Source: Acholeplasmataceae bacterium
Lineage (GTDB): Bacteria; Bacillota_I; Bacilli_A; Acholeplasmatales; Acholeplasmataceae
Length of the DNA stretch: 41,425 bases
Assembly: GCA_012837585.1 (NCBI GenBank)
Contig: DUQW01000088.1
Coordinates: 1 to 41,425, forward strand
Reading direction: 5' to 3'
Made by a program: the position numbers and the translations under genes. This document shows, piece by piece, positions 27,144-35,407 of this stretch. The notes under the pieces were generated by a model. The model saw nothing but the letters and a program-made list of their open reading frames with translations. It was not told where the DNA came from and did no database searches. Within the stretch, counting starts at the first letter, position 1. Each line of letters begins with the position of its first letter.

Positions 27144-27183
27144 ATTTTACCATTTTTAACATCTATTTACCATATGTAAATAG
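27144..27183 (-). promoter_or_regulatory. priA promoter region with palindrome
   Basis: The minus strand has an extended -10 TGGTAAAAT (TAAAAT at 27144-27149) with a weak -35 TGGTAA 17 nt upstream. A perfect 8-bp inverted repeat CTATTTAC-catat-GTAAATAG (27163-27183) covers the -35 zone. Its core TTTAC-N5-GTAAA is the same pattern as the operator-like palindrome at the small-RNA promoter (772-786). Confidence 0.5.
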
Positions 27184-27187
27184 TTAT

Positions 27188-27220
27188 TAAAAAACCTTCA
27201 TACAAAATTAGTATGAAGGT
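27188..27220 (-). terminator. Terminator of the rimP-nusA-infB-rbfA operon
   Basis: Minus strand: a perfect 10-bp stem ACCTTCATAC/GTATGAAGGT (27211-27220 with 27194-27203), 7-nt loop, then a U-run. It sits just after the rbfA stop. Confidence 0.85.
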
Positions 27221-27227
27221 ATATAAT

Positions 27228-27578
27228 TTAATCTTTTTTTAACTCTGCTAAAATCTTTTCAATATGATTACCGTAAGCTAATGCTTGGTCAAACTTGTAA
27301 ATTAACTCAGGTATCTTTCTAGTATTTCTAATTTTTTCAGCTAATTTCATACGGATTAAACCATTATTTTTCTCTAATAGTTTTTTAGCTTTATCTAATA
27401 CTTCTTCGTCATCCGATAAAATCGTGTAGTAAACAGTTGCAAAAGAATGATCTCTTGTAACTCTTACTTCAGTAACATTAATATATCCAACTTGTAAGTC
27501 TTTAATTTCATTATTAATAATGATTGCTACTTCACGTTGGATTAAACTTGCAAGTCTTTCAGTTGAAATTTTTGCCAT
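27228..27578 (-). CDS. rbfA: Ribosome-binding factor A
   Basis: Assists 30S maturation and 16S 5'-end processing. A single KH-like domain of 116 aa carries the family pattern ERLASLIQREVAIIINNEI near the N-terminus, then VTEVRVTRDHSFATVYYT, and RKIPELIYKFDQALAYGNHIEKIL at the C-terminus. ATG 27578 follows GAGGTGG. It is last in the nus-inf operon, 1 nt after infB. Confidence 0.96.
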   Translation of the reverse strand: MAKISTERLASLIQREVAIIINNEIKDLQVGYINVTEVRVTRDHSFATVYYTILSDDEEVLDKAKKLLEKNNGLIRMKLAEKIRNTRKIPELIYKFDQALAYGNHIEKILAELKKD

Positions 27579-27579
27579 A

Positions 27580-29364
27580 TTATTCCACCTCTTTCATTTT
27601 TGAAGCTTCAATAATATCTCCTACTTTAATATCATTGTAGTTTTGAATTCCAATACCACATTCATAACCAGCTCTAACTGATCTAGCATCATCTTTAAAT
27701 CTCTTTAATGATGATAACTTACCTTCATAAACAACGATTGAATCTCTAATCACTCTTACTAATGAATCACGTTCAATCACTCCATCAGTTACGTAACAAC
27801 CAGCGATTGTACCAATCTTTGAGATCTTAAATATATTTCTTACTTCGGCTTGACCAATAATTTGTTCTTCCATTTCAGGTTCTAACATACCTTCTAAAGC
27901 CGCAATAATATCTTCTTGAACTTTATAAATTACACTATATAGTCTAATTTCAATTCCTTTTTCTTCAGCTAACGCTCTAACTGCGGCTGTGGGTCTTACG
28001 TTAAACCCAATTACAATCGCGTTACTTGCTTCTGCAAGAATAATATCATTTTCAGTAATCGCTCCAACGTTTGAACGAATAATATTACAATGGAATCCTT
28101 CAATATCAATTTTTTCAAGTAGTCCGGTTAAAGCTTCAGTTGAACCTTGTACGTCAGCTTTAATAATTAAGTTTAATTCCTTTTCAGCCGCTTCCATATC
28201 GCCAAATAATGAATCAAGGGTTCGTCTTTTACCTTTTAATTGATTTTCTCTTTCACGGTATGCTCTTTCTTCTGCGATTTGTCTAGCGGTTCTTTCATCT
28301 GGAAATACCATTAACATATCTCCAGCCATTGGCACATCATTTAAACCAGTAATTTCAACTGGTTGGCTAGGTTTAGCTTGTTTTTGTTGTCTTCCTAAAT
28401 CATCATGAATCGTTCTAATACGGCCAAATGTTGTACCAATAACAAAGTTATCTCCAACTTTTAATGTTCCTTGTTCAATAATAATAGTTGCAACTGGACC
28501 ACGTCCGCGATCAAGTCTTGATTCAATTACTGTACCAATAGCAAGTCTATTTGGATTAGCTTTTAGTTCAGCAATTTCAGCAACTAATTCAACAACATCT
28601 AATAAATCATCAATACCTTGATTTTTTAGTGCTGATACATTTACAAACGGAACATCTCCGCCCCAAACTTCAGCTAAAACTCCACGTTCTGATAATGCAG
28701 TCATAACACGTTCAGGGTTAGCTGTTGGTTTATCAATTTTATTAACTGCAACAATTAGTGGAACCTTTGCCGCTTTTGCATGGTCAATTGCCTCAATAGT
28801 TTGTGGCATAACTCCGTCATCAGCTGCAACAACTAAAATAACGATATCTGTAACTTTTGCACCACGAGCGCGCATTTCAGTAAATGCAGCGTGTCCTGGA
28901 GTGTCAATAAATGTAATTACAGAACCTTTTCTTTTAACTTGATAAGCACCAATATGTTGAGTAATTCCACCAGCTTCGCCTTGAGCGACTCTAGTTTTTC
29001 TAATCGTATCAAGTAAAGTTGTTTTTCCGTGGTCAACGTGACCCATTACTGTAACAATTGCTGGACGAGAAACTAAATCTTTTGGATCTTCTTTAATTTC
29101 AATTTCGTCATAACGAGTTAAATCAGTAATTTTTTCAACTTCAAAAGTGTAGCCGTAATCATCTACAATTAACTCGACTACATCACGTTCTAAAACTTGG
29201 TTAACATTACTCATAATACCTAAGTTAATTAATTTCTTAATTAATGCTGCAGATGAAATGTCTAAGCCTTCAGCAACCTCAGATAATTTCATGTTATCTT
29301 TATAAATGAACTTTTTCTCTTTTGGTTGAGATTTGTTTACTCTTTTTGTATTTTTCTTTTGCAT
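27580..29364 (-). CDS. infB: Translation initiation factor IF-2 (compact)
   Basis: GTPase that places initiator fMet-tRNA on the 30S subunit. A short IF2-N module (~25-80) is followed directly by the G domain: [33 protein letters not shown]. Domains II, III and IV follow ([29 protein letters not shown]). The 594-aa length shows that the long variable N-terminal region of larger homologues is missing. The ribosome site is an unusual AAAGGCATGTGAT just before ATG 29364. Confidence 0.97.
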   Translation of the reverse strand: MQKKNTKRVNKSQPKEKKFIYKDNMKLSEVAEGLDISSAALIKKLINLGIMSNVNQVLERDVVELIVDDYGYTFEVEKITDLTRYDEIEIKEDPKDLVSRPAIVTVMGHVDHGKTTLLDTIRKTRVAQGEAGGITQHIGAYQVKRKGSVITFIDTPGHAAFTEMRARGAKVTDIVILVVAADDGVMPQTIEAIDHAKAAKVPLIVAVNKIDKPTANPERVMTALSERGVLAEVWGGDVPFVNVSALKNQGIDDLLDVVELVAEIAELKANPNRLAIGTVIESRLDRGRGPVATIIIEQGTLKVGDNFVIGTTFGRIRTIHDDLGRQQKQAKPSQPVEITGLNDVPMAGDMLMVFPDERTARQIAEERAYRERENQLKGKRRTLDSLFGDMEAAEKELNLIIKADVQGSTEALTGLLEKIDIEGFHCNIIRSNVGAITENDIILAEASNAIVIGFNVRPTAAVRALAEEKGIEIRLYSVIYKVQEDIIAALEGMLEPEMEEQIIGQAEVRNIFKISKIGTIAGCYVTDGVIERDSLVRVIRDSIVVYEGKLSSLKRFKDDARSVRAGYECGIGIQNYNDIKVGDIIEASKMKEVE

Positions 29365-29368
29365 AATA

Positions 29369-29656
29369 TCACATGCCTTTCTTACTAACTAACAGATTAG
29401 CAAAACCTTCATCGGTTATTCCGCAAACTTTAACATTCATTTTACCAATTGATTGGTTTAATAAATAGTCATCTATTTCTAAAATATTAACTCCGTAATA
29501 GTTTGCTTTATCTGTTATCTTCTTTTTAGTGTTTTTTGATGCATCGCTAGATACTAACACTAAATATACCTCTTGCTTTTGTAAGCCATTAATAACTAAA
29601 TCAGTTCCAGTTGTTAATTTTCGAGCTCTTTGGATTAAACCTAATACGCCCCTCAT
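29369..29656 (-). CDS. ylxQ: YlxQ, L7Ae-family RNA-binding protein
   Basis: 95-aa L7Ae/L30e-fold protein, expected to bind kink-turn RNA. The pattern GLIQRARKLTTGTDLVINGL, then YLVLVSSDASKNTKKKI, fits Bacillus YlxQ. It overlaps ylxR/rnpM by 4 bp (ATGA) and precedes infB by 4 nt, the standard order nusA-ylxR-ylxQ-infB. Confidence 0.92.
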   Translation of the reverse strand: MRGVLGLIQRARKLTTGTDLVINGLQKQEVYLVLVSSDASKNTKKKITDKANYYGVNILEIDDYLLNQSIGKMNVKVCGITDEGFANLLVSKKGM

Positions 29657-29913
29657 TTTATCAACCCCAATAATTCTTCATAAATAGAATCAGGAATATT
29701 AGCTTCTAATTTTTTATCTAAAATTTTCGTTTTTTTAGCTTTTAGAATAATTTCACGATCTAAAGTTAAATAAGCGCCTCTTCCTGGAGCTTTACCAATT
29801 AAATCAATCGAGATATTTTTTTCTTTATCTCTTACGATTCTAATTAATTCTTCTTTTGGTCGTGCTTCTCTAGAAACTACACAAGTTCTTATTGGAACCT
29901 TTTTTACTTTCAT
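29653..29913 (-). CDS. rnpM: YlxR/RnpM, RNase P modulator (DUF448)
   Basis: 86-aa RNA-binding protein of the YlxR family, reported in Bacillus to bind RNase P RNA. The signature RTCVVSREARPKEELIRIVR and the GRGAYL box (APGRGAYLTLD) are intact. The start overlaps the nusA stop as TAATG. Position between nusA and ylxQ supports the call. Confidence 0.92.
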   Translation of the reverse strand: MKVKKVPIRTCVVSREARPKEELIRIVRDKEKNISIDLIGKAPGRGAYLTLDREIILKAKKTKILDKKLEANIPDSIYEELLGLIK

Positions 29914-31004
29914 TAAAATATAATCCCTTCATCTAAAGCCATTTGTTCAGACTTAATATCAATTGACCAGCCAGTAGCTGTAACTGCAAGTCTAACGTTT
30001 TGTCCGGCTTTACCAATTGCTAGTGATAAATGATCGTCTTGAACAATCGCTAGCGCTCTTGGAGTTGATGCGGTTGGATCTATTTGAGTTACCGCAATAA
30101 CTCTAGCAGGTTGTAATGCATTTGAAATTAATTCTTTTGGATCATCAGAATGCTTAAATAAGTCAATCTTTTCTCCGTTTAAGGCTTTAGTAACACCTCT
30201 AATACGCATTCCCTGATCGCCAATACAAGCACCAATTGGATCTACGTTTGGATCATGTGAGATAACTCCAACTTTTGATCTATCACCAGCTTCTCTGGCA
30301 ATACTTATAATTTCAACAATTCCCGCTTTAATTTCAGGAACATAGTTTTCCATTAACTTAACAACTAAATCAGCATTAGTTCTTGAAACAGAAACTTGGA
30401 AGTTTTTTCCTTCCTCAACTTTTGTTACATAAACATTAACTCTATCGCCAACTTGTAAGTTGTCGTTAGGTAATGTATCTCTTTGATTTAAAAAAGTAAT
30501 AGTATCTTGACCTATATTTAAACGGTATCTCTTATCATGATTACCTTTAGCTTCATCAATTCCAACTACTTGAGCTGAAATCATTTGGCTTTCTAATTTT
30601 TTAAAGTGATTAAACACTTTTTCTTTAGTTAAACGATTTAAAATTTCATTAAATCTTTGTTTAACTTGGCTTGATGCATGATATCCGAAATCAGTAGGAG
30701 ATACTTTTTCTTCTAAAATATCACCAACTTTAATTTTTGAATTAATTTTTTTCGCATCAGCTAACATGATTGTTGTCATAATTTTTTCATCTAATGTAAT
30801 GTCATCAATTACTAATTTTTGAGTATAAATTGATAACTCATTAGCTTCCTCGTCTAGATCAACGCGGCAAGTTTTAACGTTAAACTCTTTTTTACAACCC
30901 GCGATCATCCCTTCCTTGAAAGCTTCAACAACGTCGTTTCTTTCAAGTTCCATTTCCTTAACAATTAAATCAATATCTTCTGAAATTGTCGATTTTTTAC
31001 TCAT
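29913..31004 (-). CDS. nusA: Transcription factor NusA
   Basis: Controls pausing, termination and antitermination. The N-terminal polymerase-binding domain is followed by S1 (~135-200) and two KH domains with SHDPNVDPIGACIGDQGMRI and LAIGKAGQNVRLA. The acidic C-terminal repeats of some proteobacterial NusA are absent; 363 aa is the Firmicutes size. The track begins at GTG 31013, which lies 1 nt from the AAGGA; ATG 31004 (10 nt away) is the better start, 5 nt after the rimP stop. Confidence 0.96.
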   Translation of the reverse strand: MSKKSTISEDIDLIVKEMELERNDVVEAFKEGMIAGCKKEFNVKTCRVDLDEEANELSIYTQKLVIDDITLDEKIMTTIMLADAKKINSKIKVGDILEEKVSPTDFGYHASSQVKQRFNEILNRLTKEKVFNHFKKLESQMISAQVVGIDEAKGNHDKRYRLNIGQDTITFLNQRDTLPNDNLQVGDRVNVYVTKVEEGKNFQVSVSRTNADLVVKLMENYVPEIKAGIVEIISIAREAGDRSKVGVISHDPNVDPIGACIGDQGMRIRGVTKALNGEKIDLFKHSDDPKELISNALQPARVIAVTQIDPTASTPRALAIVQDDHLSLAIGKAGQNVRLAVTATGWSIDIKSEQMALDEGIIF

Positions 31005-31009
31005 TTTTT

Positions 31010-31447
31010 TCACATCCTTACTGCCGTTCTCATTTGTGTGGCAACTCTATATTTAATTTTTATTTGTTTTTTAATATTTTTTTCTCTTATTTCTAAAACT
31101 ATTTCTTCACCGTCAAAAGAAATTAAATCACCAGTTCCTTTAAACTGAGGTGAAACTAAATAGATATGTTTACCAATTTGCTTTTTTAATTCTTCTTCGT
31201 TTCTAATTGGTCTTTCTGCTCCCGCAGTTGAAACTTCTAAATAATAATCTTCAGGAACTAAATCATCAAATCTATCTCTAATCTGAGTGTGAATTAACTC
31301 TAAATTATTAGAGTTTAAATTTTCACCATCTACTAAAACTTCAATGATTTTAGAAATTCCATAATCATTTTTTATCTTAAAAGAGTAAAGTTCTAATCCC
31401 ATTTCTTTTAATAGTTCTTCAATTTTTAACTCTAATTCTTTAAACAT
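31010..31447 (-). CDS. rimP: Ribosome maturation factor RimP
   Basis: 30S assembly factor. The 145-aa protein has the RimP N-domain pattern (LELYSFKIKNDYGISKIIEVLVDG) and the conserved YYLEVSTAGAERPI, then an SH3-like C-domain. ATG 31447 is preceded by GAGAGG. It is first gene of the rimP-nusA-rnpM-ylxQ-infB-rbfA operon. Confidence 0.93.
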   Translation of the reverse strand: MFKELELKIEELLKEMGLELYSFKIKNDYGISKIIEVLVDGENLNSNNLELIHTQIRDRFDDLVPEDYYLEVSTAGAERPIRNEEELKKQIGKHIYLVSPQFKGTGDLISFDGEEIVLEIREKNIKKQIKIKYRVATQMRTAVRM

Positions 31448-31459
31448 ATACCTCTCTCC

Positions 31460-31510
31460 AAAAAAATAAGTGGATTGGGGCCCACTAATAATGTCAAAAC
31501 TATTATATCA
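31460..31510 (-). promoter_or_regulatory. rimP-nusA operon promoter and possible leader attenuator
   Basis: The minus strand has an extended -10 TGATATAAT (TATAAT at 31502-31507). Downstream, before rimP, AGTGG/CCACT (31482-31486 with 31469-31473) closes an 8-nt GCCCCAAT loop and is followed by UAUUUUUUU (31460-31468). The 5-bp stem is short for a terminator, but the U-run and position between promoter and first gene suggest attenuation of the nus operon, as in other bacteria where NusA autoregulates. Confidence 0.5.
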
Positions 31511-31560
31511 CACTTTCTAATTAAATTAAAATAATACATATTTATTTTAAATATGTCATA

Positions 31561-31589
31561 AAAATAAAAGGCTGCAAGCGGCAGCCTTT
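31561..31589 (-). terminator. Terminator of the glycosyltransferase-acyltransferase gene
   Basis: Minus strand: a 9-bp stem AAAGGCTGC/GCAGCCTTT (31581-31589 with 31567-31575) around a 5-nt loop, followed by U-rich UUUAUUUUUA. It lies shortly after the stop of the upstream minus-strand gene. Confidence 0.8.
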
Positions 31590-31595
31590 AAATCT

Positions 31596-33416
31596 TTATT
31601 TATATTCTTCTACTTTTAATGCTTCCATTTTAGCAAGTGATGTCTCCATAAAGTCATCAATTGAATCTCTTCTCAACATATAATAACTTGGATAAATCGG
31701 TTCACCAATATTAAGAATTACACGTTTTTTAAATTTTCCATTTTTCTTAGGTATTTGTAAAAAACTAATTCTAGCTGGAATAATAGGTGCCATCGCGTTT
31801 TGTGCAACATGGAAAGCCCCTTTTTTAAATCTTTGAAGATCTTCATTTTTATACACTAAATTGCCTTCAGGATATATTAAAACAAATCGACCTCTTTGGA
31901 CCTTTTTTGTAATTTCATTAATAAAAACTTTTGTTTCATCAATACCGACTGGTGTTGGGATTGTACCAAAAAATGTAATTATTGGCCCATAAACCTTATG
32001 TTCAAAGTTACCTGGCATAGAAGTATAAACTGACAATCTAGGATATGTGGCACAAGCATTCATTAATGAATCTAAATTGTGAACGTGGTTACTTATAATA
32101 ACTGCACCAGTTTTTACCTTTTTCAAATTATTTTTACCAATAATTCTTAATCCACCAAATAAATAAGAATATAATTTAAATAAAGGATAAATTAATAGAA
32201 AAAATATTCTAACAAAGAAGTGACCTACTTTATTTGGTCTTAGTTTCTTTAAATATTTTCTATTTGATTCTTCTTTTGAAAACTCATTTAGCTTAACATC
32301 ATGGACTGCTGCCTTAAACATCTCTTCTAATCTTTTAACAGCTGTATCTATTTTGAAATTTTGCATTGAGTCTTGATATTTCTTACTCATTTTTATTCTT
32401 TCTTCAGGATGCTCAATCCAATAATCAATTTTTTCAGCTAAATCTTTAGGATTATTTAACTCAAATAAACTACGGTCATCAAGAGCAAATATTTGCCCAG
32501 GAGCACTAAATGGCGCGTTTGATAATACTGGTACCAATCCACCAGCAAGTGCTTCAAGAACAGAAATACCTTCAGTTTCAATTTCTGCCGTATGAACATA
32601 TAAATCGCTCTTTTTGATAATTTCAATTAACTCATTTTGTGAATAAAATCCAAATGTGACATTCAAGTTTAATTTTTTAGCAAGTTTTCTTAGTTTTTTG
32701 TTTCTTGGACCCTGACCAGCTACTACTAGTTTAATTTTATCTTTATATTTAGAATACTTCATAGCTTTAAATAATATTTCTTGTCGTTTTTCAAGCGACA
32801 AACGGCCAACGGTTAGAATTTGAAACTCTTCTGGGTTATATGGACGGTTAGCCTCAACAAAAAACTGATGCCCCACTCCATTAGTAATTGGGTGCAGGAT
32901 ATTTTTATATCGATGTTGTCTTAATTTATCGGCCATCACTGGACTTGGACAATGAACTCTGTCAACATATTTATATACTCGGCGTTTATAGAACTTATAT
33001 AAAATCCAAGCCACCGGCATCAATATCTTACCAGCTCCTGAGCCATAAGCTACGTGTTCCGGACAATAATGATATGATCCCGTTACCGCAATTCCCATTT
33101 CTTTTGCTACTTTGGCTGCAACAACAGCTGATTTCCACGGAAAGAAAAAGTGAACAACATCAGCTCCTTCAAAAGCACGTCTAAAAACATTTACATCAGG
33201 TTTTGCATAATAAGTTTTTTGAGTTGCCGACCATTTTGATACAATTGGAATATTTCTTTCTTTTAATTGAAAATATTCTTCTCCCTGGATACTACTAATT
33301 GATACAACTCTAACTGTATGTCCCATTTCTTCTAACATCTGTTTTGAACGTACGGCAGTCATAGTTGTTCCGTTTGAAAATTCTCCATATGAATCTATTA
33401 CATAAACTATAATCAT
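31596..33416 (-). CDS. Fusion of GT4 glycosyltransferase and PlsC-type acyltransferase
   Basis: Two enzymes in one 606-aa chain. Residues 1-370 form a GT4 (GT-B) glycosyltransferase like processive or diglucosyl-diacylglycerol synthases: NGTTMT near the N-terminus, TVGRLSLEKRQE at ~202-213, and the EX7E pair E280/E288 in EIETEGISVLEALAGG. A basic linker and a hydrophobic hairpin (~400-420) lead to a PlsC domain with NHVHNLDS (H444, D449) and YPEGNLV (E517). Both active sites look intact. It may combine glycolipid head-group transfer with acylation of a glycerolipid precursor, but neither substrate is known. ATG 33416 follows AGGAG. Single gene with own promoter and terminator. Confidence 0.88.
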   Translation of the reverse strand: MIIVYVIDSYGEFSNGTTMTAVRSKQMLEEMGHTVRVVSISSIQGEEYFQLKERNIPIVSKWSATQKTYYAKPDVNVFRRAFEGADVVHFFFPWKSAVVAAKVAKEMGIAVTGSYHYCPEHVAYGSGAGKILMPVAWILYKFYKRRVYKYVDRVHCPSPVMADKLRQHRYKNILHPITNGVGHQFFVEANRPYNPEEFQILTVGRLSLEKRQEILFKAMKYSKYKDKIKLVVAGQGPRNKKLRKLAKKLNLNVTFGFYSQNELIEIIKKSDLYVHTAEIETEGISVLEALAGGLVPVLSNAPFSAPGQIFALDDRSLFELNNPKDLAEKIDYWIEHPEERIKMSKKYQDSMQNFKIDTAVKRLEEMFKAAVHDVKLNEFSKEESNRKYLKKLRPNKVGHFFVRIFFLLIYPLFKLYSYLFGGLRIIGKNNLKKVKTGAVIISNHVHNLDSLMNACATYPRLSVYTSMPGNFEHKVYGPIITFFGTIPTPVGIDETKVFINEITKKVQRGRFVLIYPEGNLVYKNEDLQRFKKGAFHVAQNAMAPIIPARISFLQIPKKNGKFKKRVILNIGEPIYPSYYMLRRDSIDDFMETSLAKMEALKVEEYK

Positions 33417-33439
33417 CTTATCTACTCCTATAATTCAAA

Positions 33440-33493
33440 TGCTATTTAAAATAGCACTTAATATATTATAATCTCTTAGTTAAGTAATGTCTA
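33440..33493 (-). promoter_or_regulatory. Promoter and palindrome before the GT4-PlsC gene
   Basis: Minus strand: -35 TAGACA (33488-33493), 17-nt spacer, -10 TATAAT (33465-33470). A perfect 17-nt palindrome TGCTATTT-T-AAATAGCA (33440-33456) covers roughly +2 to +18, a typical repressor position. It could alternatively form a leader hairpin in the mRNA. Confidence 0.65.
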
Positions 33494-33553
33494 AACATAA
33501 ATGAATCGTGGGAAAATAAGGAAATATAATGTTAAATAATGAAATTATATAAT

Positions 33554-33584
33554 AAAAAACTCTCCATAGGAACTATGAAGAGTT
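33554..33584 (-). terminator. Terminator after the small membrane protein gene
   Basis: Minus strand: an 11-bp stem AACTCTTCATA/TATGGAGAGTT (33574-33584 with 33558-33568, one G-U pair), 5-nt loop, then six U. Confidence 0.8.
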
Positions 33585-33609
33585 AATAAAATATAATTTT
33601 TTTTATGAT

Positions 33610-34080
33610 TTAATCAAGTTCTTTAAATTCAGCTTCCTCTACTTTATTAGGTTTTTTAAAAGGAACCTTTGGTTTTTGCAAAGATATAATTAAAAAATAA
33701 ATTGATCCAAACAGGCCAATTACTATTAATAATCCCGAAGAGACGATAGTAATTATTAAATTAAGATTTGGATTATCACGAATAATATAGTCAATAAATA
33801 ATAAAACTAATACTGGAACTGCCGCAATATAACCAACAACCCTTTGAATTTGATAATCTCTTTCTTTTATAGTAATCATATCATCACGGACAAATCTTCT
33901 AACTCCAATAAATAAACCAATTAGTAAAAGTATTAGAAAAATAGGTAGGGCTAATTTTAAAACCGATTCTACTTTCGTTTCCTTTTCTATAACATTTAAT
34001 ATGATGTTTTGAATACCATAAAAAATAAGCCAAGCGAATATTGCTACTGAAAATGCGATTCTTTGTCGTTTAATTTGCAT
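33610..34080 (-). CDS. Small four-helix membrane protein, unknown function
   Basis: I do not recognise this family. It has 156 residues with four hydrophobic segments (about 8-30, 42-62, 83-102 and 108-133) and a charged C-terminal tail (KPKVPFKKPNKVEEAEFKELD). No catalytic motif is visible. ATG 34080 follows AGGAG. It is transcribed alone, divergent from coaD across a 73-nt gap, with its own terminator. Confidence 0.75.
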   Translation of the reverse strand: MQIKRQRIAFSVAIFAWLIFYGIQNIILNVIEKETKVESVLKLALPIFLILLLIGLFIGVRRFVRDDMITIKERDYQIQRVVGYIAAVPVLVLLFIDYIIRDNPNLNLIITIVSSGLLIVIGLFGSIYFLIISLQKPKVPFKKPNKVEEAEFKELD

Positions 34081-34095
34081 ATTTACAACTCCTTT

Positions 34096-34125
34096 TTTAC
34101 ATTTTATTACAAGTTATGCTATTAT
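34096..34125 (+). promoter_or_regulatory. coaD promoter
   Basis: Plus strand: -35 TTTACA (34096-34101), 18-nt spacer, extended -10 TGCTATTAT (TATTAT at 34120-34125). The expected transcript start is about 20 nt before the ATG. Confidence 0.55.
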
Positions 34126-34153
34126 TATTATATAACAAATATGAGGTGGTATT

Positions 34154-34642
34154 ATGAAAAAGGCTATTTATCCAGGAAGTTTTGACCCACTAACTAATGG
34201 TCATTTGGATTTAATAAGACGTGCAAGTAAATTAGTTGATAAATTATATGTTGTCGTTGCAGATAACGTAAATAAGAAAACTGTCTTTACTGTTGAAGAA
34301 CGAATCAATATGATTAAGTTAGTAACTAAAGATATCCAAAATCTTGAAATTTTGCATACTAACAAATTAGTTGTTGAAGTTTCAAGAGATTTAAATATAT
34401 CAATAATGATTCGCGGACTTAGAAATCTATTGGATTATGTAAGTGAGTATCAACTTGCAAGTTTTAATAAAAACTTAAATCCGGACATTGAAACACTAAT
34501 CATGTTCCCATCAAAGGATATGCATTATATTTCATCATCTGCAATTAAGGAACTAATCTATCATGATGCTGACATTTCACCTTATGTACCACATGAATTA
34601 GTAGATGTTATTCGTAATAAATATTCAAAAATTGTTAAATAA
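34154..34642 (+). CDS. coaD: Phosphopantetheine adenylyltransferase
   Basis: Penultimate step of coenzyme A synthesis: ATP plus 4'-phosphopantetheine gives dephospho-CoA. The nucleotidyltransferase motif TNGH is at residues 14-17 (YPGSFDPLTNGHLDLI), with IMIRGLRNLLDYVSEYQLA and the C-terminal ISSSAIKEL. At 162 aa it is standard. ATG 34154 is preceded by GAGGTGG. Its 3' end overlaps the convergent HAD gene by 8 bp, and its terminator lies inside that gene. Confidence 0.97.
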   Translation: MKKAIYPGSFDPLTNGHLDLIRRASKLVDKLYVVVADNVNKKTVFTVEERINMIKLVTKDIQNLEILHTNKLVVEVSRDLNISIMIRGLRNLLDYVSEYQLASFNKNLNPDIETLIMFPSKDMHYISSSAIKELIYHDADISPYVPHELVDVIRNKYSKIVK

Positions 34643-35399
34643 TACCTTTATTTTTTAGAAATTCATATAATTTATTGTCTTTGACATTAGGGCCGATTAA
34701 ATCGGCCTTTTCTTTTAATTCATTGACCTTTGAATTTCCCATAGCTATCCCAATATCAGCAACTTCTATCATGTCAATATCATTATAACCATCGCCAATC
34801 GAAATTACCATGACATCTCCTAATATTTCTTTAACTTTTAAAATACCAGTTCCTTTAGAGTGATTCCCAATTGTTAAATCAACACCAGATCTCGTCCATA
34901 AGTATTGATTATAATTAGGTAATTCTTCAAGACATTTGAATAGCGTTTCAAAGTCACTAGAAACTAACCAAGCTTGGTAGACTTTGTTTTTTAAATAATA
35001 ATCAGGGGTTAGCTTAGCTTCATTTTTTAAATTAATTTCTCCTCTTAGTTGCAGTCTTAGTAGTGCATCTTCATTTAATCCAGAAACCCCCATTAATAGA
35101 TCATGATTTACTGCTTTTTCTAATATTTCATCAATACTTTCGTTATCATATGGTGAGTCATAAATTACTTTACCGTTTAAAGTAACATATGCTCCGTTTG
35201 AATATACAAATGAATCAAAATAATGAAGTATATCATTAATTACGCCCATTCTACCAGGTCCACGACCAGTAGCAATTCCCAAGTAAAAATTATCGTCTTT
35301 TGATAATTCATCAAGAAGTCTTAAAGTTTCTGATGGAACAGTAAATGTTTCAGAATCTACTAACGTGTTATCTATATCAAAAAATATAATTTTCTTCAT
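34635..35399 (-). CDS. HAD-IIB (Cof-like) phosphatase
   Basis: A second HAD phosphatase, not closely similar to the one at 8.0 kb. Nucleophile motif FFDIDNTLVDSE, motif II ATGRGPGR, Lys motif region NHSKGTGI and metal motif ISIGDGYNDIDMIEVADIGIAMGN are intact; 254 aa. Substrate unknown; sugar phosphates are typical for the family. ATG 35399 follows TAGGAG. It is downstream of the aldo/keto reductase by 8 nt, so they form a two-gene operon. Confidence 0.9.
   Translation of the reverse strand: MKKIIFFDIDNTLVDSETFTVPSETLRLLDELSKDDNFYLGIATGRGPGRMGVINDILHYFDSFVYSNGAYVTLNGKVIYDSPYDNESIDEILEKAVNHDLLMGVSGLNEDALLRLQLRGEINLKNEAKLTPDYYLKNKVYQAWLVSSDFETLFKCLEELPNYNQYLWTRSGVDLTIGNHSKGTGILKVKEILGDVMVISIGDGYNDIDMIEVADIGIAMGNSKVNELKEKADLIGPNVKDNKLYEFLKNKGII
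34691..34716 (+). terminator. coaD terminator inside the opposing HAD gene
   Basis: Plus strand: a perfect 7-bp GC-rich stem GGCCGAT/ATCGGCC with 3-nt loop (34691-34707) followed by TTTTCTTTT. It lies about 50 nt past the coaD stop, within the coding sequence of the HAD gene (encoding KADLIGP), so one stretch serves as protein code on one strand and terminator on the other. Confidence 0.8.
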
Positions 35400-35407
35400 G
35401 TTTTCTC

